NCBI GenBank assembly: GCA_009783055.1
Contig: WRHW01000021.1
Coordinates: 1 to 34,751, forward strand
Reading direction: 5' to 3'
DNA: 34,751 nt
DNA from: Holophagaceae bacterium
Lineage (GTDB): Bacteria > Acidobacteriota > Holophagae > Holophagales > Holophagaceae
Shown here: one piece after another, positions 26,501 through 34,072 of the stretch
How positions within the stretch are numbered: the stretch's first letter is position 1
Layout: every line of letters begins with the position of its first letter
Translations under genes and position numbers: made by a program
The notes under the pieces: generated by a model
Databases searched by the model: none
What the model was told of the DNA's origin: nothing
What the model saw: the letters and a program-made list of their open reading frames with translations, nothing else

Positions 26501-26899
26501 CGATGGCTAGATCAATCATCCGAGAGAGTTGTCGCCTACAAACGCCTCTCCCGCATCAGGACTGAGCGGGAATTGGAACTCTATCGGCTGGAATTAGAGG
26601 ATAGGTTTGGACCTGTGCCTAATAATGATGACGATACGGAGCAGTTTTTCCAAATAATGAAAGTAAAAATCCAAGCCCAGCGACTCGCTGTAAGCGAAGT
26701 AGGATATAGCCAAGGGAAATTTAAGTTCAAACTAAGCCCGCAAACACCTATCGACCCCGCAAAACTGATGGCTTGGGTACAACACCACAAAAACTATAAT
26801 TTTTCACCCGATGGTTCTGTTTCGATTCCGGCTAACTCTGATAGCCCTGCTAGTTTCGCCGAATCAATATTGAAGGAATGGGAAGCAGGCTTGGTGTAA
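23501..26899 (+). CDS. mfd: Transcription-repair coupling factor
   Basis: Mfd removes RNA polymerase stalled at lesions and recruits UvrA. The 1132-residue length matches the family. The RNA polymerase-interacting domain is seen at HLDHGIGEFLGFGTLEVGG and on to LERADLVQRY. The ATPase has Walker A GDVGFGKTE (about residues 622-630), DEEQ in VIDEEQRFGVGHKEKLK, SATPIPRTLHMSL, and the QLRGRVGRS motif VI. The N-terminal UvrB-like part and C-terminal domain are present. ATG 23501 is taken; another in-frame ATG lies at 23510. No strong ribosome-binding site is visible, so translation may depend on the AMMECR1 gene just upstream. Confidence 0.97.
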   Translation: MVSMDSVDIVALRDMLRTLDGQGLQGSVRWMLPAGLALILGQWSSVGGRQQTLWVDTPTESDAQALTSDLRALLPGAVVANFPGMAPYAGGESSPAGIVLKDRLSALIGLLEHRVQVLVTGPLAGLEKLPHPSWFEKSRLILARGAELPRELLLETLVELGYKRVELSGQPGEFSARGLVIDLWPDQYDNPLRLECYGDELERISHFDPDTQRRTGDAIESVSLYPRFEAQRTTEALLTAIESRSHLTIEPDDDTAFRRARLASQGSFPGEELFYPLLSHPKGQLLHWVPPCFRVRLEPSWEVAIVDKERLRINEGIARLRRGGVVCANFEDRFEESDRSKATLHLTEWQSESSTSLQAQPVRDFQGRLGELGEYLQHMVLTGHRVFLAGSTAGMRDRFKEIIRDYELPLSNGTEIGCRPLQLNLTSGAYLKEPKLIVLTEREVFGRRAIPPTKPQKSRVSAFLSDLRDLKSGDCVVHLDHGIGEFLGFGTLEVGGEEQDVIQLRYADGGRLNVALERADLVQRYVSPDNTKPPLDKLGGISWAKVKRRAKKAIRDMAEELLKLYAKRKMEKGYAFSMDGPEMAEFEAGFPYEPTPDQLEASEAIKADLESQKPMDRLVCGDVGFGKTEVAMRAAAKVALDGKQVAILCPTTVLCFQHYRTFQERFAGFPLRIEMLNRFVESSVTKKIQQDIADGKVEIVIGTHQLLGARIQFADLGLVVIDEEQRFGVGHKEKLKKLRTNVDVLAMSATPIPRTLHMSLTGLREISLIETPPKNRLAIETVVAPWSDELVASAIQFEMRRNGQVYVIHNRVESIISIAERLLDLVPSARVGVGHAQLSDEALEQVMLSFMEGRLDVLVATTIVENGLDVPNANTLIVHRADSFGLSQLYQLRGRVGRSDVPAYAYLLIPGKGDITEDARKRLQALEDFSELGSGFRIAALDLELRGAGNLLGGEQSGHIHEIGFELYVKLLEETLQEIKGEPSGTFEVKLNLGTVKISKRWLDQSSERVVAYKRLSRIRTERELELYRLELEDRFGPVPNNDDDTEQFFQIMKVKIQAQRLAVSEVGYSQGKFKFKLSPQTPIDPAKLMAWVQHHKNYNFSPDGSVSIPANSDSPASFAESILKEWEAGLV

Positions 26900-26929
26900 C
26901 AGTTCGACAACAAAAGGGCAAAAGGTCGC

Positions 26930-26964
26930 GGTATTAGCTCAACTCCTCAGTTGATGTAGATACC
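26930..26964. other. Interrupted inverted repeat after mfd
   Basis: GGTAT (26930-26934) and TCAACT (26939-26944) pair with AGTTGA (26949-26954) and ATACC (26960-26964), with a small internal loop and a CCTC tip. No T-run follows. It lies 31 bases after the mfd stop and within the stretch where the left end of the integrated element must fall, so it could be a weak terminator or part of an attachment region. The rest of 26900-27150 holds no gene. Confidence 0.4.
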
Positions 26965-27050
26965 TCTCCATCAAAGCCAAATGATAGCATTTCTGGATAA
27001 CTCTGGACGTTTGAAACTCCCGATTTTATTGGGAAAGGCGATTTTTGTAT

Positions 27051-27070
27051 CCAAGGGTGTCCAAGGGTTT
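27051..27070. repeat. Two tandem 10-base direct repeats upstream of the integrase
   Basis: CCAAGGGTGT at 27051-27060 is followed directly by CCAAGGGTTT at 27061-27070, differing at one position. Short direct repeats before an integrase gene can be arm-type binding sites, but this is inference. Confidence 0.45.
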
Positions 27071-27155
27071 CCACACTGGAAGTTATACCGGAATTATACA
27101 GAATACCCATGACCAAAACCCACCCCTGATATTTCGGGATGGCTACATAGATTTT

Positions 27156-27189
27156 CCAGTTACCCCCACATAAATTGCGGGGGTCGGTG
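27156..27189. promoter_or_regulatory. 34-base near-palindromic site, copy 1 (before the integrase)
   Basis: The core has a left arm ACCCCCACA (27162-27170) and a right arm TTGCGGGGGT (27175-27184), which pair with one mismatch. The whole 34-base stretch matches 29837-29870 at 27 of 34 positions, in the same orientation. It ends 52 bases before the integrase ATG. It may be an operator for an element-encoded regulator or a recombinase-binding site. Confidence 0.7.
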
Positions 27190-27240
27190 TAAATACTTAT
27201 CTTGTTTTTCTAGGTTTCATGGAAGTTTTAAGGAGGCATT

Positions 27241-28584
27241 ATGCCTAGAACGCTGAAGAGCGCAAAACTTGACTCAAAGACGGCCCGGACTAGAGTTGAC
27301 GCGGGCAAACGGGTTCAGGAACCAATTACCGAGATTCCAGGCAGGTATCTCACCTACAGGCCAAAGCGAGGTGGTGGAGTTTGGGGGGCATACTGGGTAA
27401 ACCCTGAAAACAGTAAGGACAGGAAGTTGACCCCGCTTGGCATCGCCGATGACGAAAGGCCATCCAACGGCAGCACAATCTTAACCTATGCCGAGGCATT
27501 GAAGAAGGCCGTTGACTTGTTCCAACAGATCGAAATGCTGAAAGCAGATGGCGAAAGCATCGTTGAAACCATTGTCACCGTGAAAGATGCCGTCCAGTAT
27601 TACCTTGCACAAAAGACCCGACCTGGGGCTAAAGGCGCGAAAAGCCTGTATAACATAAAGAAACTGCTTGAAGCGATAGTGATCCCGACATTGGGGGAAG
27701 TAGAAATCAAGAGGCTGACCAGAAAGAAACTTGAGGACTGGCTGGACGCACAGGCAACAACCCCCCGCCGTGTCAAAACCAAGTTTGGGCAGCAACAGGC
27801 ATTTGCGCCATCACCTACCACAGACGAACAAAAGCGGGCGCGGTTGGTTTCGGCGAACAATTATCTTACTTATGTGAAAGCCGCCCTGACCCTTTGCTAC
27901 GATCATCAGCGAATAAAATGCTTCCCCGTATGGCAGCAAGTCAAGCGTTATCGTGGCGTAACCCGCGCCAGGACAAGATTTCTTGATAAAAATGAAGCTG
28001 TAAGATTGGTCAATGCCTGTCACCCTGACTTCAGGAAGCTGGTCAAGGCTGCACTGTTGACGGGATGCCGCTACAGCGAATTGACAAAGCTAAGATGTCA
28101 GGACTTCACTGCCAGTCCGTCCACAGTGTTCATACGAGACCCAAAGAACGGCAAGCCCCGCCATGTCGCATTGACACTTGAAGGCAAATCTCTTTTTGAA
28201 GAACTCACACTTTCAAAGAACCCCGCCGACCTTATTTTTACAAACAGCATTAAGCGTAGGGTGGATGCTACTAAAAACGGCATCTGGGTTAAGGGAGACC
28301 AAGACCGCTTCATGCAACTTGCCGTAAAAGCAGGCGGAATCGAGCCTCGTGTCACCTTCCATGAATTGCGCCACACCTACGCCTCGATGTTAATAAACAG
28401 AGGTTGCCCCTTAGCTGTAGTTGCCGAGCAACTGGGCCATACTGGGACGGCAATGGTGGAACGCCATTACGGGCATCTTGCCCCAAGCTACGTGGCAGAC
28501 GCAGTGAAAGCCGCCATGCCGCATCTGGGGATACTTGACAGTGACGCTACCAAGGTTCAAATGCTAAAGATTAGCGCAAGCTAA
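27241..28584 (+). CDS. Tyrosine-type site-specific integrase
   Basis: The 447-residue recombinase has an N-terminal region starting about residue 33 (RYLTYRPKRGGGVWGAYW), a SAM-like core-binding domain near 105-220 and a C-terminal catalytic domain. Catalytic residues are visible: R277 in TGCRYSEL, H374 and R377 in FHELRHTYAS, H400 in LGHTG and the nucleophile Y410 in ERHYGHL. All are intact, so it should be active. It integrates and, with an excisionase, excises the element. A perfect AAGGAGG lies before the ATG, and a near-palindromic site that is repeated before the regulator gene lies 52 bases upstream. Confidence 0.94.
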   Translation: MPRTLKSAKLDSKTARTRVDAGKRVQEPITEIPGRYLTYRPKRGGGVWGAYWVNPENSKDRKLTPLGIADDERPSNGSTILTYAEALKKAVDLFQQIEMLKADGESIVETIVTVKDAVQYYLAQKTRPGAKGAKSLYNIKKLLEAIVIPTLGEVEIKRLTRKKLEDWLDAQATTPRRVKTKFGQQQAFAPSPTTDEQKRARLVSANNYLTYVKAALTLCYDHQRIKCFPVWQQVKRYRGVTRARTRFLDKNEAVRLVNACHPDFRKLVKAALLTGCRYSELTKLRCQDFTASPSTVFIRDPKNGKPRHVALTLEGKSLFEELTLSKNPADLIFTNSIKRRVDATKNGIWVKGDQDRFMQLAVKAGGIEPRVTFHELRHTYASMLINRGCPLAVVAEQLGHTGTAMVERHYGHLAPSYVADAVKAAMPHLGILDSDATKVQMLKISAS

Positions 28585-28589
28585 AAAGA

Positions 28590-28824
28590 GTGAGCCAGTG
28601 TGAGAGAGAAAGAAAAAAGAGAGACTGCTATCAAAATCAATTTTTCAGATTTTTATGTGTTCTATGTGTTCCGTGTTCTAGCAAACCAAAAGAACCGTGA
28701 AATATAAAGAAAATAGTTTAGATAGTAATAGTATAGATAGTGTTCTTGTGGATGTTCCAAGTGTTCTGGTAAAGGCATTGGCGCATCCTCTCTCTGTTCT
28801 CCCTTTTCTCTCCTGCTGGCTCAC
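28590..28824. other. Repeat-rich spacer, possible replication origin
   Basis: Between the integrase and the next gene, GTGTTC-type repeats cluster: ATGTGTTCT (28655-28663) and ATGTGTTCC (28664-28672) in tandem, GTGTTCTAG (28673-28681), then GTGTTCTT (28740), GATGTTCC (28751) and GTGTTCTGG (28761). TAGATAGT occurs at 28719-28726 and 28734-28741 in an AT-rich patch. A 9-base perfect inverted repeat, GTGAGCCAG at 28590-28598 and CTGGCTCAC at 28816-28824, encloses the set. Iteron-like repeats beside an AT-rich patch are usual for origins, and the element carries primase and helicase-like genes. This is inference. Confidence 0.45.
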
Positions 28825-28840
28825 ACACCAAGAGGAACCC

Positions 28841-29824
28841 ATGGACGCACCACCCCGAAAGGCATCGAACCGCATTCCACCGAAGCCTGATAGAATTTTG
28901 CCAGCCAAACGCCCTGAACCCCCAAAAGCGGCACTAGAAAAGTTTTTGAAAGATAACCTCCCTGTAAAATCAAAGGAGCTATTGGATGAGATTCTGTTAG
29001 ACCCGTACTCGTTACTCGCACTGAAGGATGTTGCAGAAAAATTCAGGGATCGGCTGGTAGTCAAGACCGAAGTATATGGTAGCGACAATCATTTTGTCGG
29101 CGAAGTGCAACATGCAACCAATTTCCGTGACTGGTGTGTCATAGGCGATGGCGCAAAGATCATGCAGTCAAATGAGTTGGCGCGGATATTCGGCTCCATT
29201 TCTGCCAGTCTGAAAAACATTGCTGATAATCTTTCCAAAAACATTCACCCCATCTACTACGCCGATAAATCCTATTGGGATGTAATTGAAGAATCCGGCC
29301 TACCTTATAATCCGGTAATACGTTCATTTCGTGGCCCAAACCCAACAGTTATGAAAAAGTGTGGCCAATCGCCTTTTTTGCTCTTTTATAGGTTAGCTGA
29401 ATTGTTTGGCCAAAAAGCTACGCTTGAAGCCGACAGAGCAAAGGAAGATGGCAAAACGCCTGCAAAGAATATGTGGACTGCCCAGCATTTCCTGTATGAC
29501 GAATTAGACAGGGTTGTTCAATCCTACAACCAGCCCAAAGAGCGGACGCATGAGATAGCGAGGTGTATTTACCACTGGGCGGTTGGAAGCGAACCATCTG
29601 CTGGCTGGGGCAAGTCGCTTCGAGACGCGCTTAGAAATGATGTTGAACGGGACGCATTGATCTGGTTTGCAGGGGATATGGCCATTGGTGAATCCATTTG
29701 CTTCAAGGCCACAAAGCTGTATAGAGCCAAAATGCGTCCAACCAAAAGCCGAAAGGCGATTTACCAAAGCGCAATAAAAAGAATCAGCCTTGTGCTTAGG
29801 CACTTGTGCGGCGATTTCCAATAG
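28841..29824 (+). CDS. Hypothetical protein of the integrated element
   Basis: I do not recognise this 327-residue protein. It opens with a proline- and lysine-rich segment (about 1-30), then looks globular, with alternating helical and mixed segments and many charged residues. Tryptophan and aromatic clusters occur around FRDWCVIG, KSYWDVIEESGLPYNP and IYHWAVGSEPSAGWG. No membrane segment, zinc-binding cluster or NTPase motif is evident. ATG 28841 is favoured because AGAGGA sits just upstream; the frame is open from 28697, but that part overlaps the iteron-like repeats. It lies between integrase and regulator, a common place for a replication or control protein. Confidence 0.75.
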   Translation: MDAPPRKASNRIPPKPDRILPAKRPEPPKAALEKFLKDNLPVKSKELLDEILLDPYSLLALKDVAEKFRDRLVVKTEVYGSDNHFVGEVQHATNFRDWCVIGDGAKIMQSNELARIFGSISASLKNIADNLSKNIHPIYYADKSYWDVIEESGLPYNPVIRSFRGPNPTVMKKCGQSPFLLFYRLAELFGQKATLEADRAKEDGKTPAKNMWTAQHFLYDELDRVVQSYNQPKERTHEIARCIYHWAVGSEPSAGWGKSLRDALRNDVERDALIWFAGDMAIGESICFKATKLYRAKMRPTKSRKAIYQSAIKRISLVLRHLCGDFQ

Positions 29825-29836
29825 GAAAATAGTTCT

Positions 29837-29870
29837 CCAGTGACCGCCACAAAAGTTGCGGAGGTGCGTG
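29837..29870. promoter_or_regulatory. 34-base near-palindromic site, copy 2 (before the regulator gene)
   Basis: The core has ACCGCCACA (29843-29851) and TTGCGGAGGT (29856-29865), with the same spacing and orientation as copy 1 at 27156. It lies 76 bases before the small HTH gene that starts the replication operon. The differences from copy 1 fall at scattered single positions, as expected for a constrained binding site. Confidence 0.7.
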
Positions 29871-29945
29871 GAATGTAATGTTAGGACGGGGTAGGTAGCT
29901 TGGAAATATGTGCGGATTTAACATCCCCCGCACGATGGAGATTCC

Positions 29946-30134
29946 ATGAAGCACTCTATTCCGAAACCAGCCCGTTTGGGCTACTCCCCGAAGGAGGCGA
30001 GCGAGGTCACGGGCCTGTCAAGGAGCATGATTTATGTCCTGCTCAAAGAAAAAGCCCTCGACAGCGTGCGCATCAAAGGCAGAAGGATAATACCCCGCAC
30101 TGCCATAGACAAACTACTGGGGGGTCAGCAATGA
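29946..30134 (+). CDS. AlpA/excisionase-type helix-turn-helix protein
   Basis: A 62-residue DNA-binding protein of the MerR-like/excisionase HTH_17 type: LGYSPKEASEVTGLSRSMIY is the helix-turn-helix, followed by a wing (VRIKGRRIIPRTAID) typical of the family. Such proteins serve as excisionases or as AlpA-like activators of integrase in satellites and integrative elements. GGAG precedes the ATG. Its stop overlaps the primase start (ATGA at 30131-30134). A short inverted repeat (GTGCGG 29910-29915, CCGCAC 29928-29933) lies just upstream and could be an autoregulatory site. Confidence 0.88.
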   Translation: MKHSIPKPARLGYSPKEASEVTGLSRSMIYVLLKEKALDSVRIKGRRIIPRTAIDKLLGGQQ

Positions 30135-31183
30135 TTGCGCCATTACTAACCCCCTCTAATCCTGAAAGTAGATTAGCAACCACTGTAGGGCAAACCTCCG
30201 TAATAGTCAATAGCAATAAACCCGTGTCTGAATCGGCATCGGCTTCTCAGCACCATATTAGTTATCGGGAGAGGCAGGAACGTCACATCCTGCCCTTCCT
30301 TCGGCTTGTGCATGGTGAGGATGACCCGCAAGTTACCCTACAGACCTACAACGACAAGGACAAAGACGACCCTGAACTCAGAAGATTGTTTCATGGGCCG
30401 TTCAGCAAATACAAAGGCGTTCTGGGCCACTTCAACGCTCAAGGGGCCGCAATATGCAAATCCGCAAACCCGACCGATGGCAAGGGGCGCGGCTTTGCAA
30501 ATGTTACAGAGATTGTTGTGTATTTTGCCGACCTTGACGATAAATATGCAACGAAACCCTTCAACATTGATGAGCTACCATTAAAGCCAAGCTGTGTCGT
30601 AAAAACAAAGAATGGATGGCACATCTACCTTGTCTTAAAGACCCCGGTCATTGTCGAGCCTTGGCTAATTGACGAATACCACAGAGAGCTAAAGGCAATT
30701 CAGCGCGTCCTTGAGCCATTTGGCGCAGACCCCACAGTGTGTCAGATCAACAGAGTTCTTAGAGTCCCTGGTTACTACCATCGCAAAACAACACCTGCGC
30801 TGGTCGAGCTAGAAAGCATCACTGACCAGAAATATACCAGGGATGAGATACGTGAAGCCTTCGACATTAGAGAGCTACCCTCATTGTTTGAGCCGGAGTC
30901 GCCTCCCATGCCAAGGGCCATCAACTTAGGCCGGGATGTCATTCTGAAAAGGGCTGCGGCATATTGCCGAAAGCTCCCTGCAAGCGTTCAGGGTAGCAAA
31001 GGTGGGCCGACACTATATAGGGCTGCCCTGCGACTACAGGATGGCTTTGACCTCTCGGAAACCGAAGCGGTTTCAATAATAGTTGGCAACCTTCATCAAA
31101 CTCCGGCATGGCCTCTGAAAGAAATTGAGAGAGCCGTCAGGAACTCTGCATCAAAATGTAGCAACAGGGGGCATCTGCTATGA
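30131..31183 (+). CDS. RepB-type DNA primase domain protein
   Basis: The 350-residue protein carries the RepB-like primase fold of the archaeo-eukaryotic primase superfamily: an acidic FADLDD (D134, D136, D137), NGWHIYLVL (161-169, H164) and RVLRVPGYYHRK (208-219, H217), the expected order for metal- and nucleotide-binding residues. The C-terminal part (about 265-350) is helical and resembles primase C-terminal domains. It would prime replication of the element. The start is ATG 30131, overlapping the HTH stop; sequence upstream in this frame belongs to the HTH gene region. It overlaps the DUF927 gene by ATGA, so primase and ATPase are likely made together. Confidence 0.85.
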   Translation: MIAPLLTPSNPESRLATTVGQTSVIVNSNKPVSESASASQHHISYRERQERHILPFLRLVHGEDDPQVTLQTYNDKDKDDPELRRLFHGPFSKYKGVLGHFNAQGAAICKSANPTDGKGRGFANVTEIVVYFADLDDKYATKPFNIDELPLKPSCVVKTKNGWHIYLVLKTPVIVEPWLIDEYHRELKAIQRVLEPFGADPTVCQINRVLRVPGYYHRKTTPALVELESITDQKYTRDEIREAFDIRELPSLFEPESPPMPRAINLGRDVILKRAAAYCRKLPASVQGSKGGPTLYRAALRLQDGFDLSETEAVSIIVGNLHQTPAWPLKEIERAVRNSASKCSNRGHLL

Positions 31184-33036
31184 GTAAGACCATGAGTAAT
31201 CTCCCGAAGAAATTAATCACAAATGGCCATGCCTACCATTTCAAGACCGATGGTACCTATTCGGCAGTGACAAACGATGATGGCAAGCTGATTGAGATTC
31301 CAATCACAAAACCCCGTATTGACCCGTGGTCATACGGCAGTGACGGTCTAACGGACAACTATAGTTTGCTGGTCAAATGGCAGAACAGCCGGAAGAGGGA
31401 TCGTGAGGCACGGCTCCCATATTCGATAATCGCCACTGAACCAAAAAAAGTAGTTGAACCCCTGTCTAGTGGCGGCGTGACCGTGTATAACGTCAAATTG
31501 CTCAGACAGCTTTTGACTGACATACAGAATACAGACCTTCCCTATACCCTGTTTGTAGCCGAGACAGGGTGGCATGGCAATAAATATGTGTTGCCCACTG
31601 GCCGGGTGATAGGCTCTGACAAGGGCGATGCGATACTGTATATAGGCGAATCATCTCTCGCTGGAAAAGAAGCAGAGCGCGTCAGAGGCACATTTGAGGA
31701 TTGGAAAACCAAGGTAGCCGCAAAAGCTGTCGGCAATCCACATCTGGCATTTGACTTCTGCGCTGGCGTTGCAGGGGTTTTTCTCAGATTCTTTCCCCAG
31801 GTCGCTGGCGGGTTTTTCCATGACGGCGGGGAGTCCTCGCATGGCAAGACCATTAAGAACGGAGCCTCGATGTCCATGTGGTCGAATCCAGCCCATATGA
31901 TAAAATGGCACTCCACAGCCAACTACATACTTGAACGTGCGCCGGAGTTCAATGATGGCGCATATTTCGTGGATGACCTCAAGAGAAAAGGCGGTTTTGG
32001 CGACTTCGCCAGCGTTATTTACAGCTTGGGTGATGGCACAGGGAAGGGAAGGCTCGATTCCAGTAGCAAAGTTCAGGATGTGGCTTTATTTAGACTGATT
32101 GGCAAATCCAGTGGTGAGCGGGGATTAGCTCAGGTAATTGATCAAAACGACCTCCATGCCGGGCTGAAGGGCAGATTTGTCGAAATACTGGAGCCTGATG
32201 GTGGCTGGTTCAGAGAGCTTCATGGGGCGGAACACAGCCTAAAGTTTGCTTTAGATTTGAAACGGGACAGCCTGCTCTACTATGGCCACGCTGGCCCTGC
32301 CCTAATTGAGCGTATATGTACAATGCTGGAGAAAGACCCTGCCGCCTTTCAAAGCATGATTGACCGATACGCCGATGAGTTCAATGGTCTTCTCCAAGGT
32401 GCAGACGGCATACCTTCCGATGCGGCTGGACTGGTCAGGAGAGTCCAGGCACTATTCACTGTGACTGCCGTTGCTGGCAGAATTGCCACAGAACTTGGCA
32501 TATTCCCATGGCCTCCTGATTTGGCCTTCGATTCAGTCCTTGAAGTGATCAAGGGCTGGCTTGACAACCGTGGCCATACAGGTGATGACGAGACTGCGAC
32601 TATTGCCGAAATATTCGTAAATTTCGTAGAAAGTCGTGCGGAATCAATGTGTGACGTATTGGACGATCCAGAGCATATCGCCCCGCGCAATCATGCCCCA
32701 AACAACAGGATTGGCTCTATTTCATATTCTGAAGATGGTGACAATATCGCCCGAACTTATCACTTGCGGACTACTTTGACCTTGAATGCGGCATTTGACA
32801 AAGTGAAATATGACACGAAGCGCATCAATAAGGCTTTGCATGATTCAGGGCTAATAGTTCGTAGCGAAGGTAAATCCCCAAAATATGGTACTGCGGCAAA
32901 AATTAGCACTTGGTCTGGAAAACAGCGGTTCTACGTCATTACCCCAGAGATATTGTCTGCCTACCACGCAAAGCAAGAATCGCAATTAGCAAAAGATGTA
33001 GAGCAAAACCCTAGTGAAGATGAGCTGAAATTATGA
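31180..33036 (+). CDS. DUF927 domain ATPase (helicase-like)
   Basis: The 618-residue protein contains a DUF927 domain at about residues 95-380. A P-loop variant GGESSHGKT (216-224, with G222, K223 and T224) and a Walker B-like YFVDDL (D265, D266) are visible. DUF927 proteins are found beside primases in plasmids, phages and integrative elements, and are thought to act as replicative helicase-like ATPases. The C-terminal third is unrecognised but includes a probable winged-helix region (about 510-600). The start overlaps the primase stop by ATGA; a second ATG at 31192 is possible. A terminator-like hairpin follows, so this appears to end the replication operon. Confidence 0.87.
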   Translation: MSKTMSNLPKKLITNGHAYHFKTDGTYSAVTNDDGKLIEIPITKPRIDPWSYGSDGLTDNYSLLVKWQNSRKRDREARLPYSIIATEPKKVVEPLSSGGVTVYNVKLLRQLLTDIQNTDLPYTLFVAETGWHGNKYVLPTGRVIGSDKGDAILYIGESSLAGKEAERVRGTFEDWKTKVAAKAVGNPHLAFDFCAGVAGVFLRFFPQVAGGFFHDGGESSHGKTIKNGASMSMWSNPAHMIKWHSTANYILERAPEFNDGAYFVDDLKRKGGFGDFASVIYSLGDGTGKGRLDSSSKVQDVALFRLIGKSSGERGLAQVIDQNDLHAGLKGRFVEILEPDGGWFRELHGAEHSLKFALDLKRDSLLYYGHAGPALIERICTMLEKDPAAFQSMIDRYADEFNGLLQGADGIPSDAAGLVRRVQALFTVTAVAGRIATELGIFPWPPDLAFDSVLEVIKGWLDNRGHTGDDETATIAEIFVNFVESRAESMCDVLDDPEHIAPRNHAPNNRIGSISYSEDGDNIARTYHLRTTLTLNAAFDKVKYDTKRINKALHDSGLIVRSEGKSPKYGTAAKISTWSGKQRFYVITPEILSAYHAKQESQLAKDVEQNPSEDELKL

Positions 33037-33059
33037 TCAATTAAACACTGTTTGCAACT

Positions 33060-33088
33060 ACCGCGTTAATCTCTGGCGCGGTTTTTTT
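33060..33088 (+). terminator. Rho-independent terminator after the replication operon
   Basis: ACCGCG (33060-33065) pairs with CGCGGT (33077-33082) around an 11-base loop, and seven T residues (33082-33088) follow. It lies 24 bases after the DUF927 stop and before the ardC-like gene, which therefore probably has its own promoter or depends on read-through. Confidence 0.7.
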
Positions 33089-33113
33089 ATGTCAACTTGT
33101 AGGAGTAATCACT

Positions 33114-34007
33114 ATGTCCAATGCAGTCTATGAACTCGTAACCAACTTAATTCTTAAAAAAATGTCCGAGGGCCATATCCCCTGGAAGCGTCCCTGGGTA
33201 GCACAAATGCCACAGAACATATCCGGGCACGAATACCAGGGCATAAACCAAATATTGCTTGGCCTAGAGCCTTTCAAATCCCCATTCTGGCTGACCTACC
33301 GCCAAATATCAGAGCGCGGGGGCCACGTCATCAAGGGCCAGAAATCATCCATAGCAGTTTTTTGGAAAATGTTTCCAGCCAAGGATATTGACAGCAGCGG
33401 CGATCAACAGGAAAAGACCATCCCCCTTCTCAGGTATTACAAGCTATTTAACCTTGAACAAACCGAAAACGTAAAGCTGGAGCCAAAAATACAGGCCCAG
33501 ATAGAACGAATGGAGAACCCAAAGCCATTTGACCCCATCGCCAAAGCAGAGGTCATATGGGAGAACTTCAAAGACCACCCTGTGCTTGAACATGGACACA
33601 GCAGGGCATTTTACAGGCCATCAACAGATACCATCTACCTGCCCCACAGATACGCCTTTGACAATGCCACGAGCTACCACGCCACCCTTGCACATGAGGC
33701 AATACATTCAACTGCCCATGAATCAAGACTGAACCGCAAACTGGGCAATCGCTTCGGCTCCAAAGAATATGCCCTGGAAGAATTAATTGCGGAACTTGGC
33801 TCGGCATTTCTGCTTGCCAAGGCAGGTCTTGACCCAGAGCCATTGGCAGACCAACAGGCCGCCTACATCGAAAATTGGTCAAGGAAACTGAAAGCAGACC
33901 CCAAACTATTTGTAACGGCAAGCTCGAAAGGAGCTAAAGCGGCAAATTACATATTGGGGGTTACTGCCACAGGTGAAGTTGAACCGGAAGGTGAGATGGT
34001 CGCTTGA
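33114..34007 (+). CDS. ArdC-like antirestriction protein with zinc metallopeptidase domain
   Basis: The 297-residue protein has an N-terminal ArdC single-stranded-DNA-binding domain (about 1-115, with PWKRPW, YQGIN and FWLTYRQISERGG) and a C-terminal zincin-like domain with HEAIH (H194, E195, H198) and a downstream ELIAELGSAFL glutamate (E227). ArdC proteins protect incoming plasmid DNA from host restriction. GGAG precedes the ATG. It follows the replication genes after a terminator. The zinc ligands are intact. Confidence 0.9.
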   Translation: MSNAVYELVTNLILKKMSEGHIPWKRPWVAQMPQNISGHEYQGINQILLGLEPFKSPFWLTYRQISERGGHVIKGQKSSIAVFWKMFPAKDIDSSGDQQEKTIPLLRYYKLFNLEQTENVKLEPKIQAQIERMENPKPFDPIAKAEVIWENFKDHPVLEHGHSRAFYRPSTDTIYLPHRYAFDNATSYHATLAHEAIHSTAHESRLNRKLGNRFGSKEYALEELIAELGSAFLLAKAGLDPEPLADQQAAYIENWSRKLKADPKLFVTASSKGAKAANYILGVTATGEVEPEGEMVA

Positions 34008-34072
34008 GTGCAAACAAGCGCATTGATGCCGATTTACACCCTTGATATTCTTAGATTTAGGGAGATTTCAAA

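Noticed and set aside
26925-26997. tRNA-like stretch (TTAGCTCAA resembling a D-arm) after mfd
   Set aside because: No matching acceptor stem or T-arm with GTTCGA follows, so it does not fold as a tRNA.
28655-28769. CRISPR array
   Set aside because: The repeats are only 8-9 bases with irregular spacing and no cas genes, unlike CRISPR repeats.
28697-28840. N-terminal extension of the 327-residue hypothetical protein
   Set aside because: It runs through iteron-like repeats, has no ribosome-binding site, and a better start with AGAGGA lies at 28841.
29900-30130. Upstream extension of the primase frame
   Set aside because: It overlaps the well-supported HTH gene in another frame; ATG 30131 gives the typical ATGA coupling.
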